Part shown: positions 1 through 11,331 of the stretch, piece after piece
Layout: the number at the start of each line of letters is the position of its first letter
How positions within the stretch are numbered: the stretch's first letter is position 1
NCBI GenBank assembly: GCA_014905825.1
Contig: JACGCN010000002.1
Location: 2,170,001 to 2,234,000, forward strand
Reading direction: 5' to 3'
DNA length: 64,000 nt
Source: Lyophyllum atratum
Lineage: Eukaryota > Basidiomycota > Agaricomycetes > Agaricales > Lyophyllaceae
Notes under the pieces: generated by a model
The model's input: the letters and a program-made list of their open reading frames with translations, nothing else
Database searches by the model: none
What the model was told of the DNA's origin: nothing
Translations under genes and position numbers: made by a program

Positions 1-91
1 AACAAGAGGCAGCGAACGAAGCTGTTGGTCAGACGACAATCACGTGACTAACGATGGACTTGACCAGATTATCGGTCTCCCTGCAGATGCC

Positions 92-674
92 ATGACTTGT
101 GCTCAACCGCCGTCCACTCAGGCCTTCGACGACATTTTGGCAGCAGCCAACCTCCCACCTCCAGGGCCTGATTTATACGCGGCACGAAGAAGTCTTTGGC
201 TTGCCCAGCGCCCAAGCACGCGCCCGACATCCGTTGTGCCGTCCACCTCACAACAACGCTTACAACACATATTAAGCCCTCCCAATGCTGTAGACGACGA
301 CGACGTATGGAACAATGGTGTTGCGAAGGTCTGGCATACACTGTCTGCTGGTGGCAGGCTCAAGCGGAGACTCCCTATGGCCCTCATAGTAGGTTCTATC
401 GCCTCACCATCCATCGTCTGCAGTATTCATGCTTGCCACGAAGATCAAGGTCATCCATGCAGCCTGGCTACGGGACGATACGTGGCCTGCTGGAGCTGTT
501 GCACCCGAGCCGGATGACATTCTGCCTGACGATCTATCGCATCCACCACTACCACACATAGGCTCGCCATCACTCTCAGTGGCAGAATATTCCCCCGTAG
601 TCACGGCGCCTTGGATGGTCGCTAATCATGATAGCGCGAAAGTCAACGACGGTGAAAGCGCAGCCACTTGCTAA
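92..674 (+). CDS. conserved-looking hypothetical protein
   Basis: Two exons (92-388, 444-674) give 175 aa. The intron is 55 bp, phase 0, with a GT donor and an AAG acceptor. I chose this acceptor because the nearer CAG at 423 would shift the reading frame. The N-terminal part has a Pro-rich LPPPGPDLYAARR stretch, then a segment ending GGRLKRRLPMALI that joins to IKVIHAAWLRDDTWP. The C-terminus is acidic and low in complexity. I see no catalytic motif, signal peptide or membrane segment. It reads like a lineage-conserved fungal protein, but I cannot name a family. The start is uncertain: this ATG is the first good one in frame, and an upstream exon could lie beyond the left edge. It is convergent with LSM3. 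Confidence 0.5.
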
Positions 675-915
675 ATGCTTCGAGGTGCTATCTATGTAGG
701 ATCTTGTAGAAATCTTGGATACCTTAATGATGTACATGACCTGTTTGCCAGTGAAATTCATGCATGAACGAGCACGGAGACCAAAACACGGAGAAAAGAG
801 CTTCCACCGACAAGATATACAACATAGTCCAGATGGGTCACTCCAAGTCCTGTAGACACTGCTCTAAAAGTATATTGGCAGTTTGATCGCCACAGGACGT
901 TGTCTTGGACTTTCT

Positions 916-1357
916 TCAAGTTCGCGACGGAGGTGAGACCTGTAAATGGCGTTGGGAGAAGTCTGAGAGCTTTAAACCGTATCACGCACCAGGATTACAC
1001 CGTCACCTCTAACGAACAACATTTCCATTCTGCGTTTCGCCACCTAGAGGCCAGAATACTCCGTGAATTAGCAGAGGGCTGTAAGACCGCATGTGCCACA
1101 TACATTAACTGTGCCTTCAGGTGCACCCTCTACATCTACTAGCATGATTGTCTCCTCGACATCACTGAGGATCAGGTTCATATGGCCATCATACGCCTGA
1201 TAACTTCTGAGATACGGACGCGCATTTCGGATAACGCGACACGTACATGTAGGATCCCCGTTATTTCCCTGTCGCCCCTAAGCTTCACGAAAACACGCTC
1301 GCTGAGAGACAGCCTGATGAGATCGAACGGCTCTTGGATGCCTGAGGATGCGTCCAT
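916..1357 (-). CDS. LSM3: U6 snRNA-associated Sm-like protein LSM3
   Basis: Exons, in transcript order, are complement 1357-1247, 1196-1104, 1043-990 and 939-916, giving 93 aa. LSM3 is a subunit of the Lsm2-8 ring on U6 snRNA and of the Lsm1-7 ring in mRNA decay. The Sm1 motif starts with [20 protein letters not shown] and continues as the [15 protein letters not shown] block. The Sm2 motif is [10 protein letters not shown], followed by VSPPSRT at the C-terminus. Length matches the family (89-102 aa). The start MDASSG was chosen because it puts about ten residues before the Sm fold, as in other fungi. The gene is head to head with YHC1, another spliceosomal gene, with 119 bp between the two ATGs. 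Confidence 0.96.
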
Positions 1358-1476
1358 GAGATTCCAGAAACTTAAAGTCAAGGAGCAAGTTGTCACATGC
1401 CATTTCAAACTCCGACATTTATCTTCTCGTTGTGCTCGACGGTGACGACGGTTTCAGTCCATAGCCCACTCTCACA
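1358..1476. promoter_or_regulatory. shared divergent promoter LSM3 / YHC1
   Basis: Only 119 bp separate the start codons of LSM3 (minus strand) and YHC1 (plus strand), so both 5' UTRs and promoters must lie here or inside the first exons and introns. I see no TATA box. Co-regulation of two snRNP protein genes is an inference from the geometry. Confidence 0.6.
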
Positions 1477-2367
1477 ATGCCTGTGCGTCGTTTCCTTTCA
1501 TTTTCCGTATGATGCATGCTGACAGCCTCTGAACGCTACAGAAACACTACTGCGACTACTGTGATGTGTTCCTAACTCACGATTCAACATCAGGTACAAC
1601 TACCCCACTTGTGAAGACGCCGTGTTCTGACTTTTCTGGTTTGCAGTGCGAAAAGCCCATAACAGCGGCAGGAATCATCTCTCAAATGTTCGGGACTACT
1701 ACGCCTGTGCGATCATATCTCACACTCAGTGTTTTCTTGACTTCTGACGCTCTTTTCTGTAATAGCCCTTGGCCATGACAAAGCCCAAAGTATCATTGAC
1801 CAGATCACTTCAGCCTACGAGACAAGTGGAGGACCCCCACCAGGTGGCTTTGGATTTGGGCCTCAACACCTCGGTGGACCTCCGCCAGGCTATGGCGGGC
1901 CACCAATGGGCTTCGGCGGTCCGATGCCCCCACCAGGATTCGGCGGACGTGAGTCACTTTACCCTTGAAAATTTATCCGCTTCTGACCCACAGCATAACA
2001 GCCCGCCCGCCATTCCCTCCTGGACCCGGTTTTCCACCCATGATGCCGCCAGGTGGCCCTCCGTTCCCTCCGGGTGGTGGTATGCCCCCTGGTATGCCCC
2101 CTCCAGGTTTCGGAGGTACGTTGCCATCCTTTGGATGTTCCACGCACTGATGCTAACAAACTCACAGGTCCCCCTCCCTTCCCCCCCGGTGGTCCTCCTG
2201 GCGCTGGTGCTCCTCCTTTCCCACCCAATGGGGGTCCTCCTGGAGGATTTGCTGGTTCTCCCCCTCCTCCATCTCAAGGACCGCCGGCACCTGGTGGGCC
2301 GCCAGCGGCGCCTGGCAGTGGCCCTAGCATTCATCCTGACAGGCTGAGAATGATGGGAGCAAGATAA
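1477..2367 (+). CDS. YHC1: U1 small nuclear ribonucleoprotein C (U1-C)
   Basis: Six exons (1477-1482, 1542-1593, 1647-1706, 1766-1948, 2002-2115, 2168-2367) give 204 aa. U1-C stabilises pairing of U1 snRNA with the 5' splice site. The first exon codes only Met-Pro. The next begins KHYCDYCDVFLTHDS, the U1-C zinc finger, with Cys6, Cys9, His24 and His30 as ligands. A short helix (GHDKAQSIIDQITSAYE) follows. The rest is a Gly/Pro/Met-rich tail made of PPFPPGG-type repeats, normal for the family. Splice phases agree at every junction. The stop is TAA at 2365. The tail length could vary if an intron were misplaced, but the N-terminus is certain. Confidence 0.97.
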
Positions 2368-2794
2368 CTCCCTGGGTTAAGTAGGTGAACACTGTTTGTC
2401 GATCCTTTCCTCGTGGTTGCCAGGCGGGCTACCGGTACGGACGACGTAGAAAACTGCACACGACCTTCTTCGATTGATATGTGTACTTGTCCCCGCAGCT
2501 TTGCGTCATGACCATGATGCCCGCGCTGCGTCGGGAGTAGCTCTTGTAATGTTATCTTATGGATCGAAATCTGTTGAGAGATACTTCACAAATACATACA
2601 GTAAGGCTGTAGAGTTGTTGTGGGATGACCTCAGATCTTGGATCTGAAAGAAGACACGGCAGGAGAGACTCCGACGTAATTTTAAGCATTCACGAACGTT
2701 CGTCAGAAGTTGCCGCTTTAGGTAATCCATGAACCCTGTATAGTTCAAGTACCCTATCTTCGTCCAACTAGTCGTAACTTCCCCCTCTGGCGCG
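2368..2794. other. intergenic, YHC1 3' region and VTC1 promoter
   Basis: 427 bp between two tandem plus-strand genes. I see no ORF with family character, no repeat and no RNA gene. It presumably holds the YHC1 3' UTR and the VTC1 promoter. Confidence 0.5.
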
Positions 2795-3392
2795 ATGTCC
2801 ACCCAACCCTTGCTCCAAAGGACCGCTACAAAACGCATTGCCCTCCCTGTCCGCGTTGAGCCCAAGGTTTCTTTCGCCAATGAGCGGACATTTCTGTCAT
2901 GGTTGCACTTTACCGTTGTTCTGGGAGGCCTCGCAGTAGGGCTGCTGAACTTTGGCGATAAAGTCTGTCGCTGCTTTCTTGTTCTCCCGCGAGCCTTCTT
3001 GATAATGTATACGTGACGTAGGTTGGAAAAATCAGTGCTGCGATGTTCTCTGTCGTCGGTAAGTATGGAGTGTCTCAGTTGCGGAACCCCCTTTTCAAAA
3101 CAAATCCGCTCCACACAGCTATGGCGATAATGATATATGCTTTATGGACATACCACTGGAGAGCTGCATCGATTCGGCGTGGTGGGCGAGGTCCATATGA
3201 CGATCGAGTGGGACCAGTACGTGCCTTCGCCTTACGCTCTGAAACACGTTTTGACATAAGCCCTCAATGGCAGACGGTGCTGTGCGTCGCGCTTCTTGGT
3301 ATTCTCACTCTCTATGTCACAGTTATTTTCCAGCTAATCCTTTCTCAGTCGCCGTCATCGTCAATTTCGTTCTGCGGTTTACCCAGGGCTGA
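2795..3392 (+). CDS. VTC1: vacuolar transporter chaperone subunit 1
   Basis: Five exons (2795-2962, 3022-3058, 3119-3216, 3274-3298, 3349-3392) give 123 aa. VTC1 is the small membrane subunit of the polyphosphate polymerase complex in the vacuole membrane. The N-terminal part contains [19 protein letters not shown], the start of the VTC/DUF202 domain. Three hydrophobic helices follow: [13 protein letters not shown], the [12 protein letters not shown] segment with its conserved YHWRA, and [27 protein letters not shown] loop lies between helices 2 and 3. There is no SPX or catalytic domain, as expected for VTC1. Length is close to the yeast protein (129 aa). Exon 4 is only 25 nt. Confidence 0.96.
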
Positions 3393-3567
3393 CCCTTACA
3401 CCCTTTGTTCTCCCTGTGCTCGTCGCTTGAATATCACGTCACACCATAATCTATTTACGCCGTAATGCCTTGTACGACATATTCCTGCGAATGTATGTAT
3501 GGTTTGAACATCGGCTTTCCACCAGACGCAAACGATCATCCAAGACAACGACCAACGGACTTCGCAG

Positions 3568-5453
3568 TTAGCTCCGCTTCTGCCGCTTTGTACCTGCCCT
3601 GGTGGTTGCCGTGCCGGAAGTATCGACCGAGGATATTGACATAGATCGTCGCGTCTGTGTATGAAGGAGACGCGTTATTGACGTACTTGGGAAATCTTTG
3701 AATCTATACTCACGTGCCTCCTGCTTCTGTTGCTGACCACACTCTGAGCCCGACCATCCTCACCCACGGCCTCTCCGCCATCGTTTCCTTCATCCACATC
3801 CATCGCTTCGGGTACCGTAGGCTGGCCCTCGACACCCAGACTTTCCCTCATCCCAAGACGGCTTTTCATAATTCGGATGTCATACTCGACCTTGTCCGTC
3901 ACTCGCTTCGTCTCCACCAGGGTCGTCGTAGCGTCCAGAAGCGCCTCAAGTTGCATGATGTTATCACGAGTCGGCATGACCAGCCGGCTATGTGATACTC
4001 CAAGTTCTGCCAAAGTGGCAGTTATCTTGGGTGCGACTGCCGCTTTGGGCACAGGAAGTTTGTAGGAACGAAGATGTGCAGGTGTGTGCGCAGCTTTCGT
4101 GACAGGCACCGTGGTCGGAGGGTCGGTGCGAATGATGCAATTCGCGGCATCTTGTCAGAGGCGTCAGTATATCAGAAGATTCGTCGTCAAGAAGGGTGAA
4201 CAGCTCACCGAAAGCAGCATTCTTGGCAGTCTGTGGACGCTTGATGACAGGGGTGGCAGGTATTGCAGGCGTGGACGGTGAGTCGATTTCCATGAGCGTA
4301 GAGCCGCGCTTTCTCTTTTTGGTGTCGATAGCGAGACTCATCAACCCTTCATCCTCAACGATGTCGGGCAGACCCGAATCTATACCAGCAATGGTCCTCA
4401 GGAGCTCTTCGCGGTCTTTCTTGAACCGTCGTTCGTTTTGTTCTAAGCGCTTAACTTCGATGAAAAGTGCCTCCTCTTCTGCGATCTGTTCGGGAGTGCG
4501 ATTCTCCAGGCTCACGATATACTTCTTGCGCGTTAACTCTCGTTCTAGTTATGTCAGTTGCGTTATGTTAGTTGCGCAAGAGTGTGAGGTTATGAACGTA
4601 CCTTTATCGAAATGGTAACTCGCTATCAACTGTGCCCTACCGGCTTCATCGCCAGCCCATGGTCGATTTCGTACGAGCTTTCGACACACACTGTAATACC
4701 GTTCTTTCAGGTCCTAGGTGAAGCCATGATGAGATGAAGAGACTTGTTACGAAAGAGGAGGAACGTACATCTACCGACCGAGATACGCCTCCTGGGTAGT
4801 CGTAGCGATCATACACAACATACCACCTCACATCGTAGTCCCGCGCCACCTCGAACAGATAATCGGTTTCTTCCTTCGACCATTCCTTATCTAAGTGTAT
4901 AAGTGAACAGGGATGCCTACGTAGAATCCACGATGCATGCACACCTTCCAAAAAGCGTGTATATTCGTCTTGGGAGTATGTGAACACGTTGGGTTGTACA
5001 TTATATTTGGCGAATGGAGATTCTACTTGCCCAAAAGTTCAGGGACGCATAGCTAGTTTGAGTGAAAAGTACACACCGGCGTCTTCTTCCGTTGTAGCCT
5101 TTACCCAATGCCGAAGTTCAAGAGAATCTTCACGGGCGCTGTTCTTGAAAGCGCGACACTCCCTGATGTGTTGCATGCGTTTGATAAGATCTGCAATAGC
5201 ATTTAACTGGCAGTGAACCTCACCATTTCACCTTGGAGGTGCCGCCGAGATTTGGTTTCTGCTTTAGCCGGGGTTTTGTGAGGGCAACTAATGAAGGTGC
5301 AGATGGGCCAATGAGTGAGTAAAGTTCTCTCGATATTCCTTCAGGTTTCCGCGTAGACGCCAAAAGTTGCTTCTTCGGTTGTGATGGTCCAGCGACTGCT
5401 GATGGTTCCGGAATGGAGAGTATGCTACGAACGTCTGCAGCTGAGGCGGCCAT
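3568..5453 (-). CDS. SWC4: SWR1/NuA4 complex subunit SWC4 (DMAP1 family)
   Basis: Seven exons (complement 5453-5224, 5162-5077, 5022-4769, 4713-4602, 4544-4209, 4150-3714, 3654-3568) give 513 aa. SWC4 belongs to the SWR1 remodeller, which deposits H2A.Z, and to the NuA4 acetyltransferase. The N-terminus has the family signature KPEGISRELYSLIG and a KPNLGG...VKWE block. The SANT-like DAMP1 domain follows, with FAKYNVQPNVFTYSQDEY, a WSKEETDYLFEVARDYDVRW core and RYYSVCRKL. A charged coiled coil and a basic tail ending KRQKRS complete it. The third-exon acceptor is a tandem AAGTAG: using the second AG gives DAESPFAKY, the first adds one Val. It is divergent from the AAA ATPase (204 bp between ATGs). 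Confidence 0.95.
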
Positions 5454-5657
5454 GGTGGTCTAACTTCAAGAGTGTTTAGATCACGTGCTTCAAAACGAGG
5501 GTCAGGTGACCATCGGAAATAGAGCGTGATGCGGGGACTGGCTGCCGTTTTGGGAATCAATTTCGATCAATGGACTTCCACAAAATGATACGACCTGTGC
5601 TGCGGACTGCGACAACACCCCTCTCTTGACCACCACCCACTACGATCTAAGTCTACA

Positions 5658-7993
5658 ATGGATGAGGCCTTTGTGAATGTATGGTTTGATAAGGAGGATA
5701 AGCTGACGAATGCTATGGGTGACGATGGCAAGAAGGACTTTTATAGTAAATGGCAGGATCAAGGTATAGTGTCCCTCCATCTCACATTCTCTGACATATT
5801 CATATTCTGAGGGTGTGCGCAGCCTCAGCCAAGCATAACAATGCGCTGCTTGCTGGGTATGCGCTATACTATATCTGAGCTTCACACAGCGTAGCTGATA
5901 GATTACCTCAAGCGCCGACGCTTTGCGACAGTTATACCCTCATCGGTCTATCGTGGTAACCACAGATTCCGCCTTGGATATCCTTAGCACCCCCGGAGTA
6001 CTCGCTGTTCCTATGGAGAAAAGCCCTCTTGTTACAGACACTTTTTTCGTCCCCCTAGGACGCAGCTTAGGAGCCGTACCTGGGTTCTTAGTTGAATCCG
6101 TCCACTTCGGGGCCTTCAAGGTTTCTTGGGATGTAAGCGCTTTCTTGACACGTCACACTGTATGCTTACATCACGGGTAGAAATATGAATATCTACTCTT
6201 TGTCGTTCAGGTTTTCAGACAATCTACCGTCGGCTTATGGGCCAACTAACAGCGTTACACAGTACCCTGCCGGGTTTGGTAATAAGATTGTTCGTTACAT
6301 CATTCATGAAGGTAAACCAGAGCATATAGAGACTATATCAGTATATTCTGACCTCCTTTTAGGCCCCAGCGAGGATCCTTCACGGCGGTTGCTTCTCTCT
6401 GCAGGGGCTTGGGCTTCTCAGCTACACGATGAAATATGGGTTTTCAACCAAGGCTGGTGGTCAAAGGATCACGGACTGTGGGCAGATGTACAAAAGGCCG
6501 ACTGGAAAGATGTCATCCTCAAGGACACTTTCAAGAAGGCTTTACAGAAGGACGTGTATGGATTCTTTACCTCTGAGAAAATCTATAAAGACCTCGGTAT
6601 TCCTTGGAAGGTACTTCGTTTTTTTATATTTGACGGTTGGATCTGAACAGGGTCGTCAGCGTGGCTTGATCATGTATGGTCCACCCGGTAGGTTAGAATC
6701 ATAGCATCGAGTTTCATGCTCTAACATATAACCAATCGCACCAGGCAATGGTAAAACGATCAGTATCAAAGTCATCATGAAGACTTGCGAAGAGCAAGGT
6801 TTTACACCTCTTTACGTTAAATCCTTCCAGAGTCGGTTTTCATCATCCATTGTATGATGATCTTATATTGAATGTCTCCGATCCAGGCTACGGTGGAGAA
6901 GAAAACTCCATGGCGGAGGTTTTCAACCATGCTCGTCGAAAGTCTCCTTGCGTCCTGATCCTTGAGGATCTTGACAGTCTCATTAACGACGCAAATCGCT
7001 CTTTCTTCCTCAACCAGTTGGACGGTCTCACAGGAAACGATGGTCTACTTGTTATTGGTAGTACCAATCACTTCGATCGACTGGATCCTGGTCTCAGCAA
7101 TCGCCCTAGCCGGTTCGACCGAAAATTGTAAGTTCTTCCTGCCTAAGCAGCGTAATTGATCACTCATCACCCTTACAGCAAATTTGATGATCCTGATCGA
7201 GAAGAACGCGCATTATACGCGCGGTACTGGCAGAATAAGCTTAAGGATAACCAGAATATATCCTTCCCCGACCAGCTTGTCGAGGATATCGCTGAAGCGA
7301 CGGACCAATTCAGTTTTGCTTACCTCAAGGAGGCCTTGTAAGTCTTTTTGACCTCATCTCTCCGAATAGATCTCGAGACTGAATTGATTTCTATTTAGCG
7401 TTTCCTCGCTTGTGGAACTAGCCAGCTATGAGGGAAACGAGAAGCCTACATTCGAGAGCTTGATCAAAGCCCAGATCAAGACGCTGAAAAAGGAACTCGG
7501 ACATTCAGTGTCTTCTAAAAACATTACCTCGACCTGGTATTTCGACGCGAAGGGGGCTGATGCAACTCCTGCACGCCCATCCCGCGAACGTGATGACCGT
7601 CGTCGTCGAGATGCACTCCTGGAATATGTCCGTCTCGATAGCAAACGCTATGCCCCAGGTGCCAACGACGGACGTGACGTCCGTCGTCATCGAGATACAC
7701 TCCTGGAATATGTCCGTCTCGATAGCAAACGCTATGCCCCAGATGCCAACGACGGACGTGACGTCCGTGTACTCTTGGACAAGCTGTCTGACACCGTCAC
7801 CGCGAAAACACGCAGCACCATGAGCGTAAGATCTGACCGTCGTTACGGTGAACATATCCCATCTTCTCATAGAGGTTTGGGAGAGGGAGACTACCCCGCA
7901 TATCAGAGAGATATCGACCGGGATCTTGTTGAGCGTATTCGTCAACTCCGGATGGGGGATGCACCGAGTCCAGGAAGCTGCCAACAACCTTGA
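5658..7993 (+). CDS. AAA-family ATPase with tandemly duplicated C-terminal segment
   Basis: Ten exons (5658-5763, 5823-5856, 5913-6132, 6181-6210, 6263-6610, 6651-6687, 6745-6831, 6887-7127, 7179-7337, 7399-7993) give 618 aa. The C-terminal half of the body is a single AAA module. It has Walker A GPPGNGKT (residues 256-263), Walker B VLILEDLD (about 310-317), sensor 1 Asn348 and an arginine-finger region RPSRFDRKF. The N-terminal 245 residues have no membrane segment and match no domain I recognise. The last 130 residues are charged and include a 28-aa direct repeat (about 488-515 and 516-543). It resembles BCS1- and proteasome-type AAA domains, but the substrate is unknown. The exon of residues 288 onward restores the KSFQSYGGEE motif only with the GTCGGT donor at 6832. 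Confidence 0.85.
7598..7765 (+). repeat. 84-bp coding tandem repeat, two copies
   Basis: Copy 1 is 7598-7681 and copy 2 is 7682-7765. They differ at only three positions, and in each copy 1 has G where copy 2 has A. The period is a multiple of three, so the AAA ATPase frame is kept and a 28-aa unit is doubled. Such high identity suggests a recent duplication. Confidence 0.93.
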
Positions 7994-8356
7994 TAACACC
8001 AGTGGGAAATATGGGGTCATTGGCAGTGGCAGTGGCCATCCCTCGCTTGGGAACGGACGTTCCTTTGCGGCGTGATACGTCGTAGGTTTCGCTTAAAGGG
8101 ATTTCGTTGGTTTTTTGATTCTGTGGGCAGGATGTAAATTTGTATGTATATGACTTGTACAGTGATTCCGGTGTAGTATGTGATTGTTTTGTGCTTATCA
8201 GGATCTTATCTTGAGCTCGATTTAGCAGACTCATCTCTGACTCCTTGATCATACAGGTAGATTCAACTTTTCTCCCATTTCCTAACCTTGGATACTCTTC
8301 GTTCTCTCCTAGATACATCTATCAGCCTTTCTGCTTTCTGTTAACACCGTCTTGTA
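7994..8356. other. intergenic, AAA ATPase 3' region and GLN4 promoter
   Basis: 363 bp between tandem plus-strand genes. No coding signal or repeat was found. Confidence 0.5.
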
Positions 8357-11156
8357 ATGTCGAAACCTGCCAAGCAGCCTGATCCAGTGGCACATCCATT
8401 GGTCCCTCTCTTCAAATCCATCGGACTATCCCAGGCCAAAGCACTAGAAGCAGCCAAATCTCCGAAGAGTGCCACGATTCTCAAAGACGTAATCGAAACT
8501 CATCCTGTGATAGCCCGCGGCGAGCTCGATGAAAAGCAAGCCGGGTTGATTGTAGCGCTTGCTGGAGCTTTGGCGAAATCCGATGGCATTGGAGCTGCGG
8601 ACAGAGCCTATGTGGTAGCAAAGATTATTGAAAACAAGCTGAAATCAGTGGATCAAGTTACAGGTGAGCACACCGTGCAAACCAGCTCGCCGAGATGCTG
8701 AAGGGTCGTTCCAAGCCGCCGTCAAGTACATCGAAACCCATAAGCTACCGATCGACGAGAGTGAATTTGATAAAGAATGCGGAGTCGGTGTGTAATTATC
8801 CATCTGAAGGCAGAAATCGTTTATCAACACTGTCTCCAGGTTTTAGTATCACGCCAACAGAACTCCATGACCGAGTAACTGAACACATCGCGTCAAACGC
8901 GGTGACTGGGTGGGCAAACCTTGGAGTTGTTATGACAGCCCTGAAAACCACGCCAGAACTTCGGTGGGCCAGTCCACTTGAAGTGAAAAACGCGGTGGAA
9001 ACATGTTTCACAGAAATGTTCGGGGCCAAGGGAGCTGCGAAGCCGAAAGGCAAGGTAGGTGGCTTCGCCGCTTGTTGGAATGACTAAGGTTTTATTTCCC
9101 ATCTTTACAGGAAGCTAAGGAGACAAAGCCAGCTCCCACTAAGGGAAAGTCCTCCGAACCAGCCGTTGAGGATGCGGCGTCCACCCGCAAGAGTGTATTC
9201 GAGGAAGGTTTCCTTGGAGCACTCCATAAACCGGGCGAAAATCCTCAGGCCAACCCTCGTCATCGTGAAGCACACCTTGCCGCTACGGGAGGCAATGTCT
9301 GGACTCGTTTCCCACCCGAACCTAACGGATATCTGCATATAGGCCACTCGAAGGCCATTTTTGTCAATTTTGGATACGCGGCCTATCATAACGGAAAGTG
9401 TTACCTACGATATGACGATACAAATCCCGAGAAAGAGGAAGCCAAGTATTTCGAGAGCATCTTGGAGATGGTCCGATGGCTCGGATTTGAGCCTTGGAAA
9501 ATCACCTATTCAAGCGACTACTTCAGTGAGCTGTACGACCTCGCTGTTGAGTTGATTAAACGCGACAAGGCATATGTCTGCCACTGTACTCGTGAGTACT
9601 CGTCAAATGCTTGCGTTACCAGATGGCTTACTTGTAATCAGAGGAGGAAATTAAGGCCGATCGTGGTGAAAAACGAGGACAGCCTAGACCATGCGTTCAT
9701 CGTGACAGACCAGTCGTGGAATCGCTGGCCGAGTTTGAAGCCATGAAGAATGGAAAATACAGGCCGAAGGAAGCCAACCTTCGAATGAAACAAGATCTGG
9801 AAGACGGCAATCCTCAAATGTGGGATCTGACAGCCTATCGTGTGTTGGATACACCTCATCACCGAACGCACGACAAGTGGAAGATCTATCCTACATACGA
9901 TTTTACGCATTGCTTGGTTGATAGTTTCGAGAATATATCGTGAGCACTACATCTCATAGTGACCTCTGGATCTCTGGCTCACCTTAATTGTTTCTAGACA
10001 TTCCCTATGCACCACGGAATTCATCGCTTCGCGTCAGTCCTACGAATGGCTCTGCGATGCAGTCGACATATACAGACCCAGGCAATCCGAGTACGGCAGG
10101 CTGAACTTGGAAGGGACTATCATGTCGAAGCGGAAAATTCATGCACTTGTCAACGGCGACTATGTGAACGGCTGGGATGATCCTCGTCTTTACACCCTCA
10201 TTGCTCTGCGGCGCCGCGGCGTGCCTCCTGGAGCGATCATCTCGTTCGTGAGCACACTCGGTGTCTCGACAGCAGCGTCGAACATAGAGATTTCTCGGTT
10301 CGATCAGACAGTCAGACAGTACCTCGAAGGGACTGCGCCACGGCTACTCATGGTGATGCGACCTCTTAAGGTCACCATCGAGAATGTCCCAGAGGATTAC
10401 CTCGTGATGGTAGAGAAGCCGCTTCACCCCAAAGTTCCAGAGCTTGGAACATCTACCATTCCTTTCACACGTAACATCTATATCGAAGCCGACGATTTCC
10501 GCCTAGAGGACTCCAAGGACTATTTCCGGCTTGCACCAGGAAAGACCGTCGGCCTCTTTGGAGCGCCATATCCAGTAACATACATTTCCCACGAAACTGA
10601 TCCCACGACAGGGGAGGTCGTAGGAGTGGTAGTTAAATTGGAGAGTGGAGGCGTGAGCAAGAAACCCAAAGCCTTCATCCAATGGGTGGCTGAACATGCG
10701 TCATCTGGTAGTCCAGTCCGAGTGGACGAGACTCGCATCTTCCACCGTCTGTTCAAAAGCGATCGCCCAACAGGAGACGTCGCAGATCTCGCGCCAGACA
10801 GCTTGGAAGTTGTCAAAGGTGCGATGGTCGAGGTCGGCTTCTGGTCCCTGGCCAAACGGTCCATTATCACCGCTCGACGTGAAGCCACATTACGGACGGA
10901 ACAGGCGGCGAAGGACAACGAGACAACGGAGACGGCGTCTGGAGATGACACGCCACATGCTACAAGCGAGCAACTCGTGGGCAAGGAATGCGTCCGATTC
11001 CAGGGCCTGCGTGTTGGGTACTTTGCTTTGGACAAAGACGCGAGAGTTGCTTGTCTGGACGAGCCCATCGAAGTCGAGCCATCGAGGAAGCAAGGTGACT
11101 ACCTGATTCTCAACCGCATCGTTAGCTTGAAGGAGGATTCGGGGAAGGCGGTGTGA
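8357..11156 (+). CDS. GLN4: glutaminyl-tRNA synthetase, cytosolic
   Basis: Six exons (8357-8663, 8716-8787, 8840-9054, 9111-9591, 9642-9939, 9998-11156) give 843 aa. The enzyme joins glutamine to tRNA-Gln. It is a class I synthetase with [12 protein letters not shown] (HIGH at 274-277), the [11 protein letters not shown] block, and the class I second signature as MSKRK (500-504). An appended helical N-terminal domain (residues 1-200), typical of eukaryotic GlnRS, precedes the catalytic core, and the C-terminal anticodon-binding barrels end the protein. The first intron (8664-8715) was set by matching VDQVTAAVKYIE and has a good CTGA-type branch site. A shorter 31-bp alternative keeps the frame but fits the family less well. 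The gene is convergent with the minus-strand tubulin. Confidence 0.97.
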
Positions 11157-11331
11157 ATATGACCTTTTCTATAGTTCAGTACATCTTGTCTTAGCTTTTG
11201 GCTCACACAGACTTCGGTGATAATGAATGCAGGTTCCGTGTGTAATGGTAAAAGGGACAGTATACGTGAAAATTCGTGAAGAAATCAAAGCAGGATTAAA
11301 AGTGAACTAATGCCCGTATGAGTCATACCCC

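Noticed and set aside
7598..7765. Repeat-induced point mutation as cause of the G-to-A differences
   Set aside because: Three changes in mixed dinucleotide contexts are too few and not typical; ordinary transitions explain them.
8664..8694. A 31-bp intron in GLN4
   Set aside because: A 52-bp intron with a better branch site restores the family sequence VDQVTAAVKYIE more closely.
10520..11068. Minus-strand ORF of 182 codons within GLN4
   Set aside because: Fully overlaps the well-supported synthetase and has no family character.
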